64,000 nt of DNA, taken from positions 50,448 to 114,447 of the forward strand of contig UQNW01000009.1 in NCBI GenBank assembly GCA_900542495.1, written 5' to 3'. This stretch comes from an uncultured Roseburia sp. (GTDB lineage: Bacteria; Bacillota; Clostridia; Lachnospirales; Lachnospiraceae). Under the pieces are notes generated by a model. That model was given only the letters and a program-made list of their open reading frames with translations, was not told the origin of the DNA and ran no database searches. A program made the translations under genes and the position numbers. Positions 17,548-25,833 of this stretch are shown here, piece by piece. Position 1 is the stretch's first letter. Each line of letters starts with the position of its first letter.

Positions 17548-18984
17548 CTATTTTGTTCCATGTTTCTTATCCGGTGCATATACACATTTTGTGTAAAGCA
17601 TCTCAAATGCTGCAACAAGATATTTTCTTGTATCTGCAGGCTCAATGATCAGATCAACATAACCTCTTCTTGCGGCTGTCACTACATTAGACTGTAACTG
17701 CTCGTACTCTTTTGCTTTCTCAGCAAGAACCTCTGCGGAAGCGTCTGCATACATAATCTTGGCTGCAAGTTCTGCATCCATCATACCAATCTTGGTCTCT
17801 GGCCATGCATATACTAAATCTGCTCCGATTGATTTGGAGTTCATTGTCACATAAGCACTTCCGAAAGCGTCGCCTACGATCAGGTTTACCTTAGGACATG
17901 TTGCAGATGCAAATGCGGATGTCATATGGGCAAGTGCTTTTGCAAGTCCTTTTTCTGCACACATGCATGCCTTAAATCCTGCTACATTCGTAATGGATAA
18001 AACAGGGATTTCAAATGCATCACAGAAACGGATGAACTCAGATGCTTTCTCACAGCCTTTTACAGTAAGTGCTGCTTCAAAAGTCTCTGCTGTCTTTCCT
18101 TCTTCATCATGGATCTCTGTACAGTTTGCAACTGCACCAACTGTCATGCCGTTTAATTTGATAAATCCTGTTACCATGTTCTTTGCATAATCAGCTTTTG
18201 TCTCGAAGAATGCATGTCCATCAGAAATCTCGCTTAAAAGATATCTTGCATCACCCTTCATAACGTCCATGCTTGCACATACACGGTTTAAATCATCTTC
18301 ACACTCGTCTGTGTATACATCTCCTTCATTGTTCAAAGGAAGCATAGATACTAACTCACGGATCTGTGCAAGAATATCATCCTCTGTGCCGGCATAATCA
18401 ATACATCCTGTCTCTTCACTCTGGAATTTTGCTGCGGATGTATCGCATTTTTCAATTCTGTTGCCCTCGATTGCATTTGGGGAATTGATGAACATTTTAG
18501 CCTTGGTTTCTTCCATAAAAGCGAAATCAGATAAAGCTGGAACAACTGCAAGACCTCCGCCACAATTTCCAAATACGGCACTGATCTGTGGAATCACACC
18601 GGATGCCTCGATCTCTTTGGCATAAATTCTGCCAAATCCGTCTAACGCATCTACAGACTCCTGTAATCTCATACCTGCACAGTCAATAAAACCGATCACA
18701 GGTGCACCCATCTTCATTGCCATGTCATATACATTGGCAATCTTCTTTGCATGCATCTCACCGATGGTTCCGTTTAATACGGATGCATCCTGGCTGTAAA
18801 CATATACCAGGTTGCCATCAATCAAACCATATCCTGTGATTACACCGTCGGATGGTGTGTCTGTGTTTGCAAGATTAAAGTCTGTATTTCTTGCTGTTAC
18901 CAGAGAACCGATTTCCATAAAACTGTTCTCATCGACTAACTTGGTAATACGCTGCATTGCCAAGCTATCATTACTACTACTCAT
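17548..18984 (-). CDS. Acyl-CoA carboxyltransferase (MmdA-like, 12S type)
   Basis: A 478-residue protein of the propionyl-CoA carboxylase beta / methylmalonyl-CoA decarboxylase alpha family, with N- and C-terminal crotonase-fold halves. Conserved parts include SDGVITGYGLIDGNLVYVYSQD, GFIDCAGMRLQESVDALDGF, and in the second half VAGFKACMCAEKGL and AFGSAYVTMNSKSIGADL. It transfers CO2 between an acyl-CoA and biotin. Sequence identity near 480 instead of the usual 510 residues means the exact acyl-CoA cannot be read from sequence. It is the first gene of the operon, with GGAGG upstream and a good promoter. Confidence 0.87.
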   Translation of the reverse strand: MSSSNDSLAMQRITKLVDENSFMEIGSLVTARNTDFNLANTDTPSDGVITGYGLIDGNLVYVYSQDASVLNGTIGEMHAKKIANVYDMAMKMGAPVIGFIDCAGMRLQESVDALDGFGRIYAKEIEASGVIPQISAVFGNCGGGLAVVPALSDFAFMEETKAKMFINSPNAIEGNRIEKCDTSAAKFQSEETGCIDYAGTEDDILAQIRELVSMLPLNNEGDVYTDECEDDLNRVCASMDVMKGDARYLLSEISDGHAFFETKADYAKNMVTGFIKLNGMTVGAVANCTEIHDEEGKTAETFEAALTVKGCEKASEFIRFCDAFEIPVLSITNVAGFKACMCAEKGLAKALAHMTSAFASATCPKVNLIVGDAFGSAYVTMNSKSIGADLVYAWPETKIGMMDAELAAKIMYADASAEVLAEKAKEYEQLQSNVVTAARRGYVDLIIEPADTRKYLVAAFEMLYTKCVYAPDKKHGTK

Positions 18985-19030
18985 TCTTTAGCCCTCCATC
19001 TATAAAAAATTAACAAATTTCGCTATGATA

Positions 19031-19059
19031 ATTGTATATCTTTTCCAAACAATTTTCAA
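19031..19059 (-). promoter_or_regulatory. Sigma-A type promoter of decarboxylase operon
   Basis: On the minus strand TTGAAA (19054-19059), a 17-base spacer and TACAAT (19031-19036). It lies 47 bases upstream of the MmdA-like start codon. Confidence 0.65.
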
Positions 19060-19110
19060 GTGCATTGTTAATTTTTTGACAGATTTTTTACCAAACCTTT
19101 ACCGGCTGTT

Positions 19111-20313
19111 TTACAGTGCAAGGCGGATCACCTGTTTTAAACACCACCTGAAATCTATCATCTCCATATCTTCTGCCGTCTCTATCTGATATTCTCTTAA
19201 AACCATATCTCCCAGCTTATAATAAATAACCCCGACCAAACTCCCCCTCTTCACTGGTGCGGTAAGTTTTTCTGCGATCTGATACTCCACAGAAATCTGT
19301 TCTCCCTCCGCAAGCAGCACACGGGATAAATCCTTTTTCTCGACAGCGTGCAGTTTCATATACATCTGCTCCCCGATTTTTACGCTCTGTGCATTTTCAA
19401 CCGGAACTGGTGCGATTCTGTTCTCATCCAGCGCAATCTCATCGAGATCAAAAACTTCATAAGCAGAAAGTCCATACTCCATGAGCTTTCTCATATCTGA
19501 CCATTTATAAGTTTTATTATTCGGCCACCCGCAGGCTAACAATGCAGCAATATACGTTTTCCCATTGCGTTCGAGAGCTCCCACATAGCAGTATCCGGCA
19601 TTTCCGGTAAAACCTGTTTTCCCTGAAATTACGCCGTCCATCATATTTAAAAATGCATTGTGATTGTAACAGTGATAGGCATATTGTCCGCTGCTGTCTG
19701 TAAATGCATATTCCGGCGTTCCGGTTATTTTTAAGAAAAGATCTGCCTTTGGTGACTCTTTGATGCAGTAGCGCATGATCTGCGCAAGATCTTCCGCCGT
19801 CGTATGATGAAACTGCCCGTCTTTTTTTGCATCCAGTCCGTTCGGTGTCATAAAAAAAGTATCCCTGCACCCGATTCTTTTCGCATAATCGTTCATCAGA
19901 TTTGAAAAATTCTCCACACTTCCTGCAATCTGTTCTGCAATGACCACCGCACAGTCATTAAAAGATTCCAACATCATCGCATAAAGCAGATCTTTCATCA
20001 CAAATTTTCGCCCTGCCGGTGCACCAAGATGTACTTTCGGTGCTTTTGCCGCCTCTGTGGATACTTCCGCAAGCTGCTCAAGATTTCCATTTTCCAGCGC
20101 GATAATACAGGTTAATATTTTGGTCGTGCTGGCATTGGCAAGTGCCTCTGTTCCATTTTTACTATATAAAATGCGGCCGGAATCCCCATCCATTAAAACC
20201 GCTGCTTTCGCAAACAGCTCTGTTTCTTTCGGTGGTTCTTCAGCCGCAATGATTTTTTCCGGTTCTGTCAATAATATTGTAAAACAGATCAAAACTGTAA
20301 TTATTTTCTTCAA
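19111..20313 (-). CDS. D-alanyl-D-alanine carboxypeptidase (PBP5-like)
   Basis: A 400-residue exported serine peptidase that trims the terminal D-Ala from peptidoglycan stem peptides. It has a signal peptide (1-23) and the three penicillin-binding motifs: STTK (in NASTTKILT), SFN (in LESFNDCAV) and KTG (in SGKTGFTGN). A C-terminal PBP5-type beta domain follows. It is 64 bases downstream of scpB and may be co-transcribed with scpAB. A second carboxypeptidase lies divergently on the other side of scpA. Confidence 0.93.
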   Translation of the reverse strand: MKKIITVLICFTILLTEPEKIIAAEEPPKETELFAKAAVLMDGDSGRILYSKNGTEALANASTTKILTCIIALENGNLEQLAEVSTEAAKAPKVHLGAPAGRKFVMKDLLYAMMLESFNDCAVVIAEQIAGSVENFSNLMNDYAKRIGCRDTFFMTPNGLDAKKDGQFHHTTAEDLAQIMRYCIKESPKADLFLKITGTPEYAFTDSSGQYAYHCYNHNAFLNMMDGVISGKTGFTGNAGYCYVGALERNGKTYIAALLACGWPNNKTYKWSDMRKLMEYGLSAYEVFDLDEIALDENRIAPVPVENAQSVKIGEQMYMKLHAVEKKDLSRVLLAEGEQISVEYQIAEKLTAPVKRGSLVGVIYYKLGDMVLREYQIETAEDMEMIDFRWCLKQVIRLAL

Positions 20314-20377
20314 ATCTAAAACCTGTTTTTTTTCTTTTCATCCATCTATATGCCAAAAAGATGTTTTGTATTCTTTT

Positions 20378-20947
20378 TTATATATCCAGTTTCACTTTCA
20401 TTTCTTCTTCTGCTTCCTGCTTGAACTCCTCAATCTGAACCTGATCTAACATCGGAAGTTCATCTAAGGACTGCACGCCAAAGCTTCTTAAAAATTCTTC
20501 TGTCGTCCCAAAAAGCAGTGGTCTTCCCGGAGCATCCAGCCTTCCAAGTTCTTTTACAAGGTTATACTCCACCAGCTTGTTCACCGCATGGTCGCAGGAC
20601 ACGCCACGGATTTTTTCAATCTCCACCTTTGTGATAGGCTGCTTGTATGCAATGATTGAAAGTGTTTCCAAAAGTACATCCGTGAGTACATGCTTCTTCG
20701 GCTGCTTTGCAATCCGGATCAGGTACTCGTACATCTCGCTTTTTGTGCACATCTGGTAGGCACCGTCTAACTCGATGATCTTCATGCCAATGCTCGGTTT
20801 TTCATATTCTTGCATGAGATTTTCAATGATTTTCTTTGTTTCTTTTTTATCTAATTCCAATGCGGCTGCAATCTTTTCAAGCTCCACGGATTCGCCCATG
20901 GTAAAAAGGATTGCCTCCACAATCGCTTCATAATTTTTTTCTTCCAT
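20378..20947 (-). CDS. scpB: Segregation and condensation protein B
   Basis: A 189-residue ScpB with two winged-helix domains (about 5-85 and 90-170). It forms the SMC-ScpA-ScpB condensin complex that compacts and separates the chromosome. Typical family segments include EAILFTMGESVELEKIA and LETLSIIAYKQPITKVEIE. It lies 12 bases after scpA. Confidence 0.96.
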   Translation of the reverse strand: MEEKNYEAIVEAILFTMGESVELEKIAAALELDKKETKKIIENLMQEYEKPSIGMKIIELDGAYQMCTKSEMYEYLIRIAKQPKKHVLTDVLLETLSIIAYKQPITKVEIEKIRGVSCDHAVNKLVEYNLVKELGRLDAPGRPLLFGTTEEFLRSFGVQSLDELPMLDQVQIEEFKQEAEEEMKVKLDI

Positions 20948-20959
20948 CTGCTCTATTCC

Positions 20960-21709
20960 TTATGCTGCAATTTTCGATTCGATTTTAATATCGTCAAAGG
21001 TGTGCTCCTGCGAGATAAAAATCTTGCCGACCTTCATCATCTCTAAGATTGCCAAAAATGTAACGATCACTTCTACCTTGCCCGCCTGTGCCTCCAAAAG
21101 ATTACGGAAGCTGAAATTCTTATGTGTTTTACAGTAGTCCTCCACATACACCATTTTATCGGAAAGAGAAACTTCTTCCTTCTCAATCTTGCCAAATTTG
21201 GAACGTACCGGATCGATTTTATCCGCCTGTTTCTTCATAATGGATTTAAAAATCTGATCCAGCTTTGCAAGGTTCATATCCCCCACCAGTTCTGTAAGGT
21301 CTACCGGCTCCTCATATTCGGCAACCTCCGGCGGAATCGTCGGCGTTTTAAAAAACACCTGTTCCGCATCCAGCTGTCTGTCGCGGAGTTCATAAGCCAT
21401 ACACTTGTACATCTTGTACTCTAATAACTGCTGGACAAGTTCTGCCCTCGGATCTTCCTCCTCTTCTTCCTCGGATTCTTTCTTTGGAAGCAGCATCCTT
21501 GATTTAATATCGATCAATGTGGCAGCCATAACAAGAAATTCACTCATGACATTCAAATCATTCCGTTTCATTTCCGCAATGTATTCCATATATTGATTGG
21601 TGATCTCTACAATCGGTATATCATAAATATTCACTTTATTTTTTTCTAACAGATGCAAAAGCAGATCCAGCGGACCTTCAAACACCTGCAGTTTCACTGT
21701 CAAATCCAT
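20960..21709 (-). CDS. scpA: Segregation and condensation protein A
   Basis: A 249-residue kleisin that bridges the SMC heads. It has the family start LQVFEGPLDLLLHLLEKNK, then a Glu-rich acidic stretch around residue 80 (SEEEEEEDP) and a C-terminal winged helix that binds SMC. It begins the scpAB pair and is divergent from the carboxypeptidase gene on the plus strand, with 180 bases between them. Confidence 0.96.
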   Translation of the reverse strand: MDLTVKLQVFEGPLDLLLHLLEKNKVNIYDIPIVEITNQYMEYIAEMKRNDLNVMSEFLVMAATLIDIKSRMLLPKKESEEEEEEDPRAELVQQLLEYKMYKCMAYELRDRQLDAEQVFFKTPTIPPEVAEYEEPVDLTELVGDMNLAKLDQIFKSIMKKQADKIDPVRSKFGKIEKEEVSLSDKMVYVEDYCKTHKNFSFRNLLEAQAGKVEVIVTFLAILEMMKVGKIFISQEHTFDDIKIESKIAA

Positions 21710-21889
21710 ATATGATACTTCCTTGTAATACTTCCTTATAACTGCAACGTATCAATTTTATATGGAAAAATGAAAAAAAGCAAGCATAATGTACAGGTTC
21801 TCTCTCTAAAATGAAGTAGAAACGTCGCAGTATTTTTCATCCGACGATCTGCGATATACAAAATCAACAACCTTCGGAGGTATCTTTTC

Positions 21890-23155
21890 ATGCACCTTAT
21901 ATTCTCTGCCCTTTTGTCCGCCAACATGCTTTTTGCAAGCAGTTTTCCGTTCCTGTCACCATATCATTTTTTATGTCAGGACAATATTTTTCCGAAAAAT
22001 AATATTTCACTTGAGAACACCTTCATCCTTTCCGAGACGCCGGAGGAATCCAGCCAGACATCTGAAAATTCTGACATTCTCAATCTGTCTGCGCCAAGTG
22101 TTGTTCTCATGGAAGCCTCCACCGGAACAATCCTTTATGAAAAAGATTCCCATACCATGCTCCATCCGGCGAGCATCACAAAAATCATGACACTGATCCT
22201 TATTTTTGATGCGATCGAATCCGGTCAGATTTCTTTGGATGACACGGTCACTGTATCCGAATATGCAGCAAGTATGGGAGGCTCACAGGTCTTTTTGGAG
22301 CCGAATGAAACGCAGACGGTAGATACCATGATCAAGTGCATCAGCGTTGCAAGTGCGAATGATGCCTGCGTTGCCATGGCTGAATTTATCTGCGGCAGTG
22401 AAGCTGCCTTTGTTGAGAAAATGAACGAACGCGCCAAAGGGCTCGGTATGAATGATACTACTTTTGTAAATTGTTGCGGATTAGATACTGACGGACATAT
22501 GACGAGCGCCTATGATGTTGCGCTCATGTCCAGAGAGCTGACCGTCAAATATCCCCAGATCCACGACTATTCCACCATCTGGATGGATACGATCACACAC
22601 GTCACAAGGCGTGGTTCTGAGGAATTTGGTCTTGCAAACACAAATAAACTGATCCGCCAGTACCAATATGCAACCGGATTAAAAACCGGTTCCACCAGCC
22701 TTGCAAAATACTGTGTCTCTGCCACTGCGGTAAAAGACGGAATGGAACTGATTGCAGTTGTCATGGCTGCCCCGGATTTTAAAGTCCGGTTTGCGGATGC
22801 AGCCTCACTTTTAAATTATGGTTTCTCCAAATGCCGGATCTACTCTGATGAGAATACCGATACGCTTTCACCTCTGCCTTTGAAAAAAGGAACTTCTGAC
22901 GAAGTAACGCTTTGTTACCGCTCCCCATTTCAATATGTGGTGACCGACGGTTCCGACCTCTCCGGCATCACAAAAGAACTGGAATTACCGGAATTTGCCG
23001 AGGCTCCGGTTGTATCCGGTGATGTGATTGGGCGTGCTGTCTATAAATTCGGTGACAGGGAGCTTGGAGCTGTAGATATTTTATGCAGCGAGGATGTTGC
23101 CGCCGCTGTCTATAAGGACTACTTTATGGAATCGCTGCGGATGTATCTACCGTAA
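21890..23155 (+). CDS. D-alanyl-D-alanine carboxypeptidase (DacF-like)
   Basis: A 421-residue PBP5-type carboxypeptidase on the plus strand. Motifs: SITK (in HPASITKIMT), SAN (in SVASANDAC) and KTG (in GLKTGSTSL). The N-terminal hydrophobic stretch acts as a signal peptide, followed by a Ser/Glu-rich linker to about residue 65. CGGAGG eight bases before the ATG sets the start. It shares the family with the minus-strand enzyme at 19.1 kb; only distant similarity is visible outside the motifs, so the two probably have distinct roles. Confidence 0.92.
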   Translation: MHLIFSALLSANMLFASSFPFLSPYHFLCQDNIFPKNNISLENTFILSETPEESSQTSENSDILNLSAPSVVLMEASTGTILYEKDSHTMLHPASITKIMTLILIFDAIESGQISLDDTVTVSEYAASMGGSQVFLEPNETQTVDTMIKCISVASANDACVAMAEFICGSEAAFVEKMNERAKGLGMNDTTFVNCCGLDTDGHMTSAYDVALMSRELTVKYPQIHDYSTIWMDTITHVTRRGSEEFGLANTNKLIRQYQYATGLKTGSTSLAKYCVSATAVKDGMELIAVVMAAPDFKVRFADAASLLNYGFSKCRIYSDENTDTLSPLPLKKGTSDEVTLCYRSPFQYVVTDGSDLSGITKELELPEFAEAPVVSGDVIGRAVYKFGDRELGAVDILCSEDVAAAVYKDYFMESLRMYLP

Positions 23156-23205
23156 CCCGCTCGACACTTGTTATATTTGCGGCTCTGTCTTACATAAATC
23201 ATCTG

Positions 23206-24741
23206 CTATAACAGTGGCGCAAACAGACGCATCATGCCCTGAAATACATGAATAAACACATTCTGATTTTTACAGAACTCCAGTGTCATCTCCTCAGACT
23301 GGGCAAATGTATCCATGCAGTCCTGCTTTAACTGTACAAGTGCTTTCGTCTTATGCATGAACACACCACACTCAAAATGAAGATATAAACTGCGGTAATC
23401 TAAGTTAATGCTTCCGACTGTTCCGATCTTATCATCACATAGAAAACTCTTGGCATGGATAAAGCCCGGTGTATACTGGTAGATCTTCACACCACATTTG
23501 AGCAACGGCTCGTAGTGGGACTGCGTCAGAAGATATACCATCTTCTTATCCGGGATTCCCGGTGTCACGATCCGGACATCCACACCTCTTTTTGCTGCAT
23601 TGCAAAGGCTCACAAGCATCTCATTATCAATGATCAGATATGGTGTGAAAATGTATACATAATGTTCGGCGTGATTAATAATATTCAGGTAAATATTTTC
23701 TCCTACCGTCTCATGATCTAGCGGCGTATCTCCGTATGGCTGTACATAGCCGTCTTCCTTAAAAGGTTCGCTCTGATATACCTGAGGCATAAACTGCTTA
23801 TAATCTTCGCTGGAATGATTGATATAGTTCCACATTTCAAGGAACATGACCGTCATGCTCCAGACCGCCTCTCCTTCGAGACGGATTCCGGTGTCCTTCC
23901 AGTAGCCAAATCTCGATGCCTTGTTAATATATTCGTCCGCAAGGTTGATTCCTCCGGTAAATCCAACTTTTCCGTCGACAACAAAAATCTTCCGGTGATC
24001 TCTGTTATTCATCACAACCGACATGATCGGACGGAATGGATTAAATGCTGCGCATTTGATTCCTTTTTCCTGAAGCTTCTTATAATACTTCGGTGGAAGC
24101 GTATTGATGCAGCCAATATCATCATAGATCAGTCTGACATCCACACCCTCTTTGCTTTTGCGTTCCAGCACATCCACAATGCTGTCGAACATAGTTCCCT
24201 CATCTATAATGAAATATTCCAGAAAAATAAAATGCTCTGCCTTTTCTAATTCTGCAAGCATATCTGGAAACATTTCCTCTCCACAACGGTAATAATTCGT
24301 GGAAGTATGGTGGTAAAGCGGGAATCCAGCCCAGTCATTGATATATTTCGACTGACGGTACACAGATATATCCTCTTTTTCCAACTGTTCCTTGATTTCC
24401 GGCGTCTGATAAAGGCATGCACTCACCTCCCGGTTCACGGAATCCATACGTTCCTGTGTTTTCTTCGTAAGACTTGATCTGCCAAAAATCATATATAATA
24501 ATAGTCCAAGCACCGGGGACAGCAGGATAATAAATGTCCACGAAAGTTTATTTGCCGGATTCGTCCAACGGTTTACGATCACAAGCACCACAATAATTGC
24601 GATTGTCCTGATCGCAAGATTTGCATATGTGAACTGATAACTGAACTGATACATGACCATTACAAGCCAGAAAAACTGGAGAATAATAGAAACTGCAACG
24701 ATTGAAAATCTTCCTAATAATAAATGTGCTATTTTTTTCAT
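23206..24741 (-). CDS. cls: Cardiolipin synthase
   Basis: A 511-residue membrane enzyme of the phospholipase D family. Two N-terminal helices (about 10-60) are followed by a short cytoplasmic stretch and two HKD motifs: HRKIFVVD near residue 245, and HAKSFLCDD near residue 425. It joins two phosphatidylglycerol molecules to form cardiolipin. It lies 50 bases after the S8 peptidase gene and converges with the plus-strand carboxypeptidase. Confidence 0.94.
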   Translation of the reverse strand: MKKIAHLLLGRFSIVAVSIILQFFWLVMVMYQFSYQFTYANLAIRTIAIIVVLVIVNRWTNPANKLSWTFIILLSPVLGLLLYMIFGRSSLTKKTQERMDSVNREVSACLYQTPEIKEQLEKEDISVYRQSKYINDWAGFPLYHHTSTNYYRCGEEMFPDMLAELEKAEHFIFLEYFIIDEGTMFDSIVDVLERKSKEGVDVRLIYDDIGCINTLPPKYYKKLQEKGIKCAAFNPFRPIMSVVMNNRDHRKIFVVDGKVGFTGGINLADEYINKASRFGYWKDTGIRLEGEAVWSMTVMFLEMWNYINHSSEDYKQFMPQVYQSEPFKEDGYVQPYGDTPLDHETVGENIYLNIINHAEHYVYIFTPYLIIDNEMLVSLCNAAKRGVDVRIVTPGIPDKKMVYLLTQSHYEPLLKCGVKIYQYTPGFIHAKSFLCDDKIGTVGSINLDYRSLYLHFECGVFMHKTKALVQLKQDCMDTFAQSEEMTLEFCKNQNVFIHVFQGMMRLFAPLL

Positions 24742-24791
24742 CTGTATTTATCGCCCCTTTCCCATTATTCTAATCTCAGAACCAAAAAATG

Positions 24792-25700
24792 TCAAACTAC
24801 AAGGTTATTCACGTGTAGCATCCCCCAGCATTTTCTGCCAATCTGCTCCCCTCTTGGATATACGCTCTCATAAAGTTTTAATTTCATATCTGCCGGCGTA
24901 TAGTCCGGATGTTTCTGGTATGCGAGTGCAATCGCTCCTGACACCACCGGAGCTGCCATGGAGGTACCGCTTTTTACCACATATCCCCTCGCATCTTTGC
25001 TGCAGCTTTTTACATTGGTTCCCGGTGCAAGCACTTCCGGCTTCACAATGCAACATTCCGTTGGTCCAAAACCGCTGTAGTTTTTTGTCAGCCGTCCACT
25101 GTTTCCTGTCTCCGTCACATTGTCATCCCAGCTTCCGACTGTAAGCACTTTTCTGGAAATACCGGGAATTGTGACTGAATTTTCTTTCGGTCCGTTATTT
25201 CCCGCAGCCGTCACCACCATAATGCCCTGATTCCAGGCCTCATCCACAGCATGAAGCAACTGCTCCTGCTCGCTTTTTCCTGCACTTGCCATCATTCCAA
25301 CCGATATATTTAAAATTTTCACTTGATACTTCTCCCGGTTTTTTAAAAGCCAGTCCATCCCCTCTAACACATGACTGGTCACGCCGTTTCCTTTTTTATC
25401 CAGTACTTTTAACACAACAAACTGCGCCCTTGGTGCCACCCCGCTAAGCAGCCTTACGCCACGCTTATCCTTTGACATCAGTCCGCTTCCGCCGATAATC
25501 CCTGCGACATGCGTTCCATGTCCGTTGTCGTCATAAGCTGTGAGTTTCTTCTGGCAGAAATCCTCAAAATGCAAAATTCTCTGGTCAAAATCGATATGAG
25601 GAGCAATCCCCGTATCCATAACTGCCACGGTGATATTTTTTCCGTTTAGCCCCATTTTATATGCACGATCACAATGAATGATCCTTTTTACCCGATCCAT
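24792..25700 (-). CDS. Intracellular S8 subtilisin-like serine peptidase
   Basis: A 302-residue S8 peptidase. The catalytic triad is D29 (VAVMDTGIAPH), H61 (GHGTHVAG) and S247 (SGTSMAAP), with the oxyanion asparagine N168 (AAGNNGP). It has no signal peptide and no long propeptide, so it resembles cytoplasmic (ISP-type) or unprocessed subtilases. Its length matches a bare catalytic domain. It precedes cls by 50 bases and may share a transcript. Confidence 0.92.
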   Translation of the reverse strand: MDRVKRIIHCDRAYKMGLNGKNITVAVMDTGIAPHIDFDQRILHFEDFCQKKLTAYDDNGHGTHVAGIIGGSGLMSKDKRGVRLLSGVAPRAQFVVLKVLDKKGNGVTSHVLEGMDWLLKNREKYQVKILNISVGMMASAGKSEQEQLLHAVDEAWNQGIMVVTAAGNNGPKENSVTIPGISRKVLTVGSWDDNVTETGNSGRLTKNYSGFGPTECCIVKPEVLAPGTNVKSCSKDARGYVVKSGTSMAAPVVSGAIALAYQKHPDYTPADMKLKLYESVYPRGEQIGRKCWGMLHVNNLVV

Positions 25701-25750
25701 AGGAATTCCTTTTTTCTATCAATATATGAAACTGAAAAACGGTAAGTGAC

Positions 25751-25797
25751 AAAAAGAGGTGTTCCCTAAAGTGATACTTTAGAAAAACACCTCTTTC
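25751..25797 (-). terminator. Terminator of pnp
   Basis: On the minus strand AAGAGGTGTT pairs with AACACCTCTT, with an inner CTAAAG/CTTTAG stem, and five T follow. It lies just after the pnp stop and before the S8 peptidase gene. Confidence 0.9.
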
Positions 25798-25833
25798 TTA
25801 AATATATGAAACTACTGGATTTTTATGAATTAC

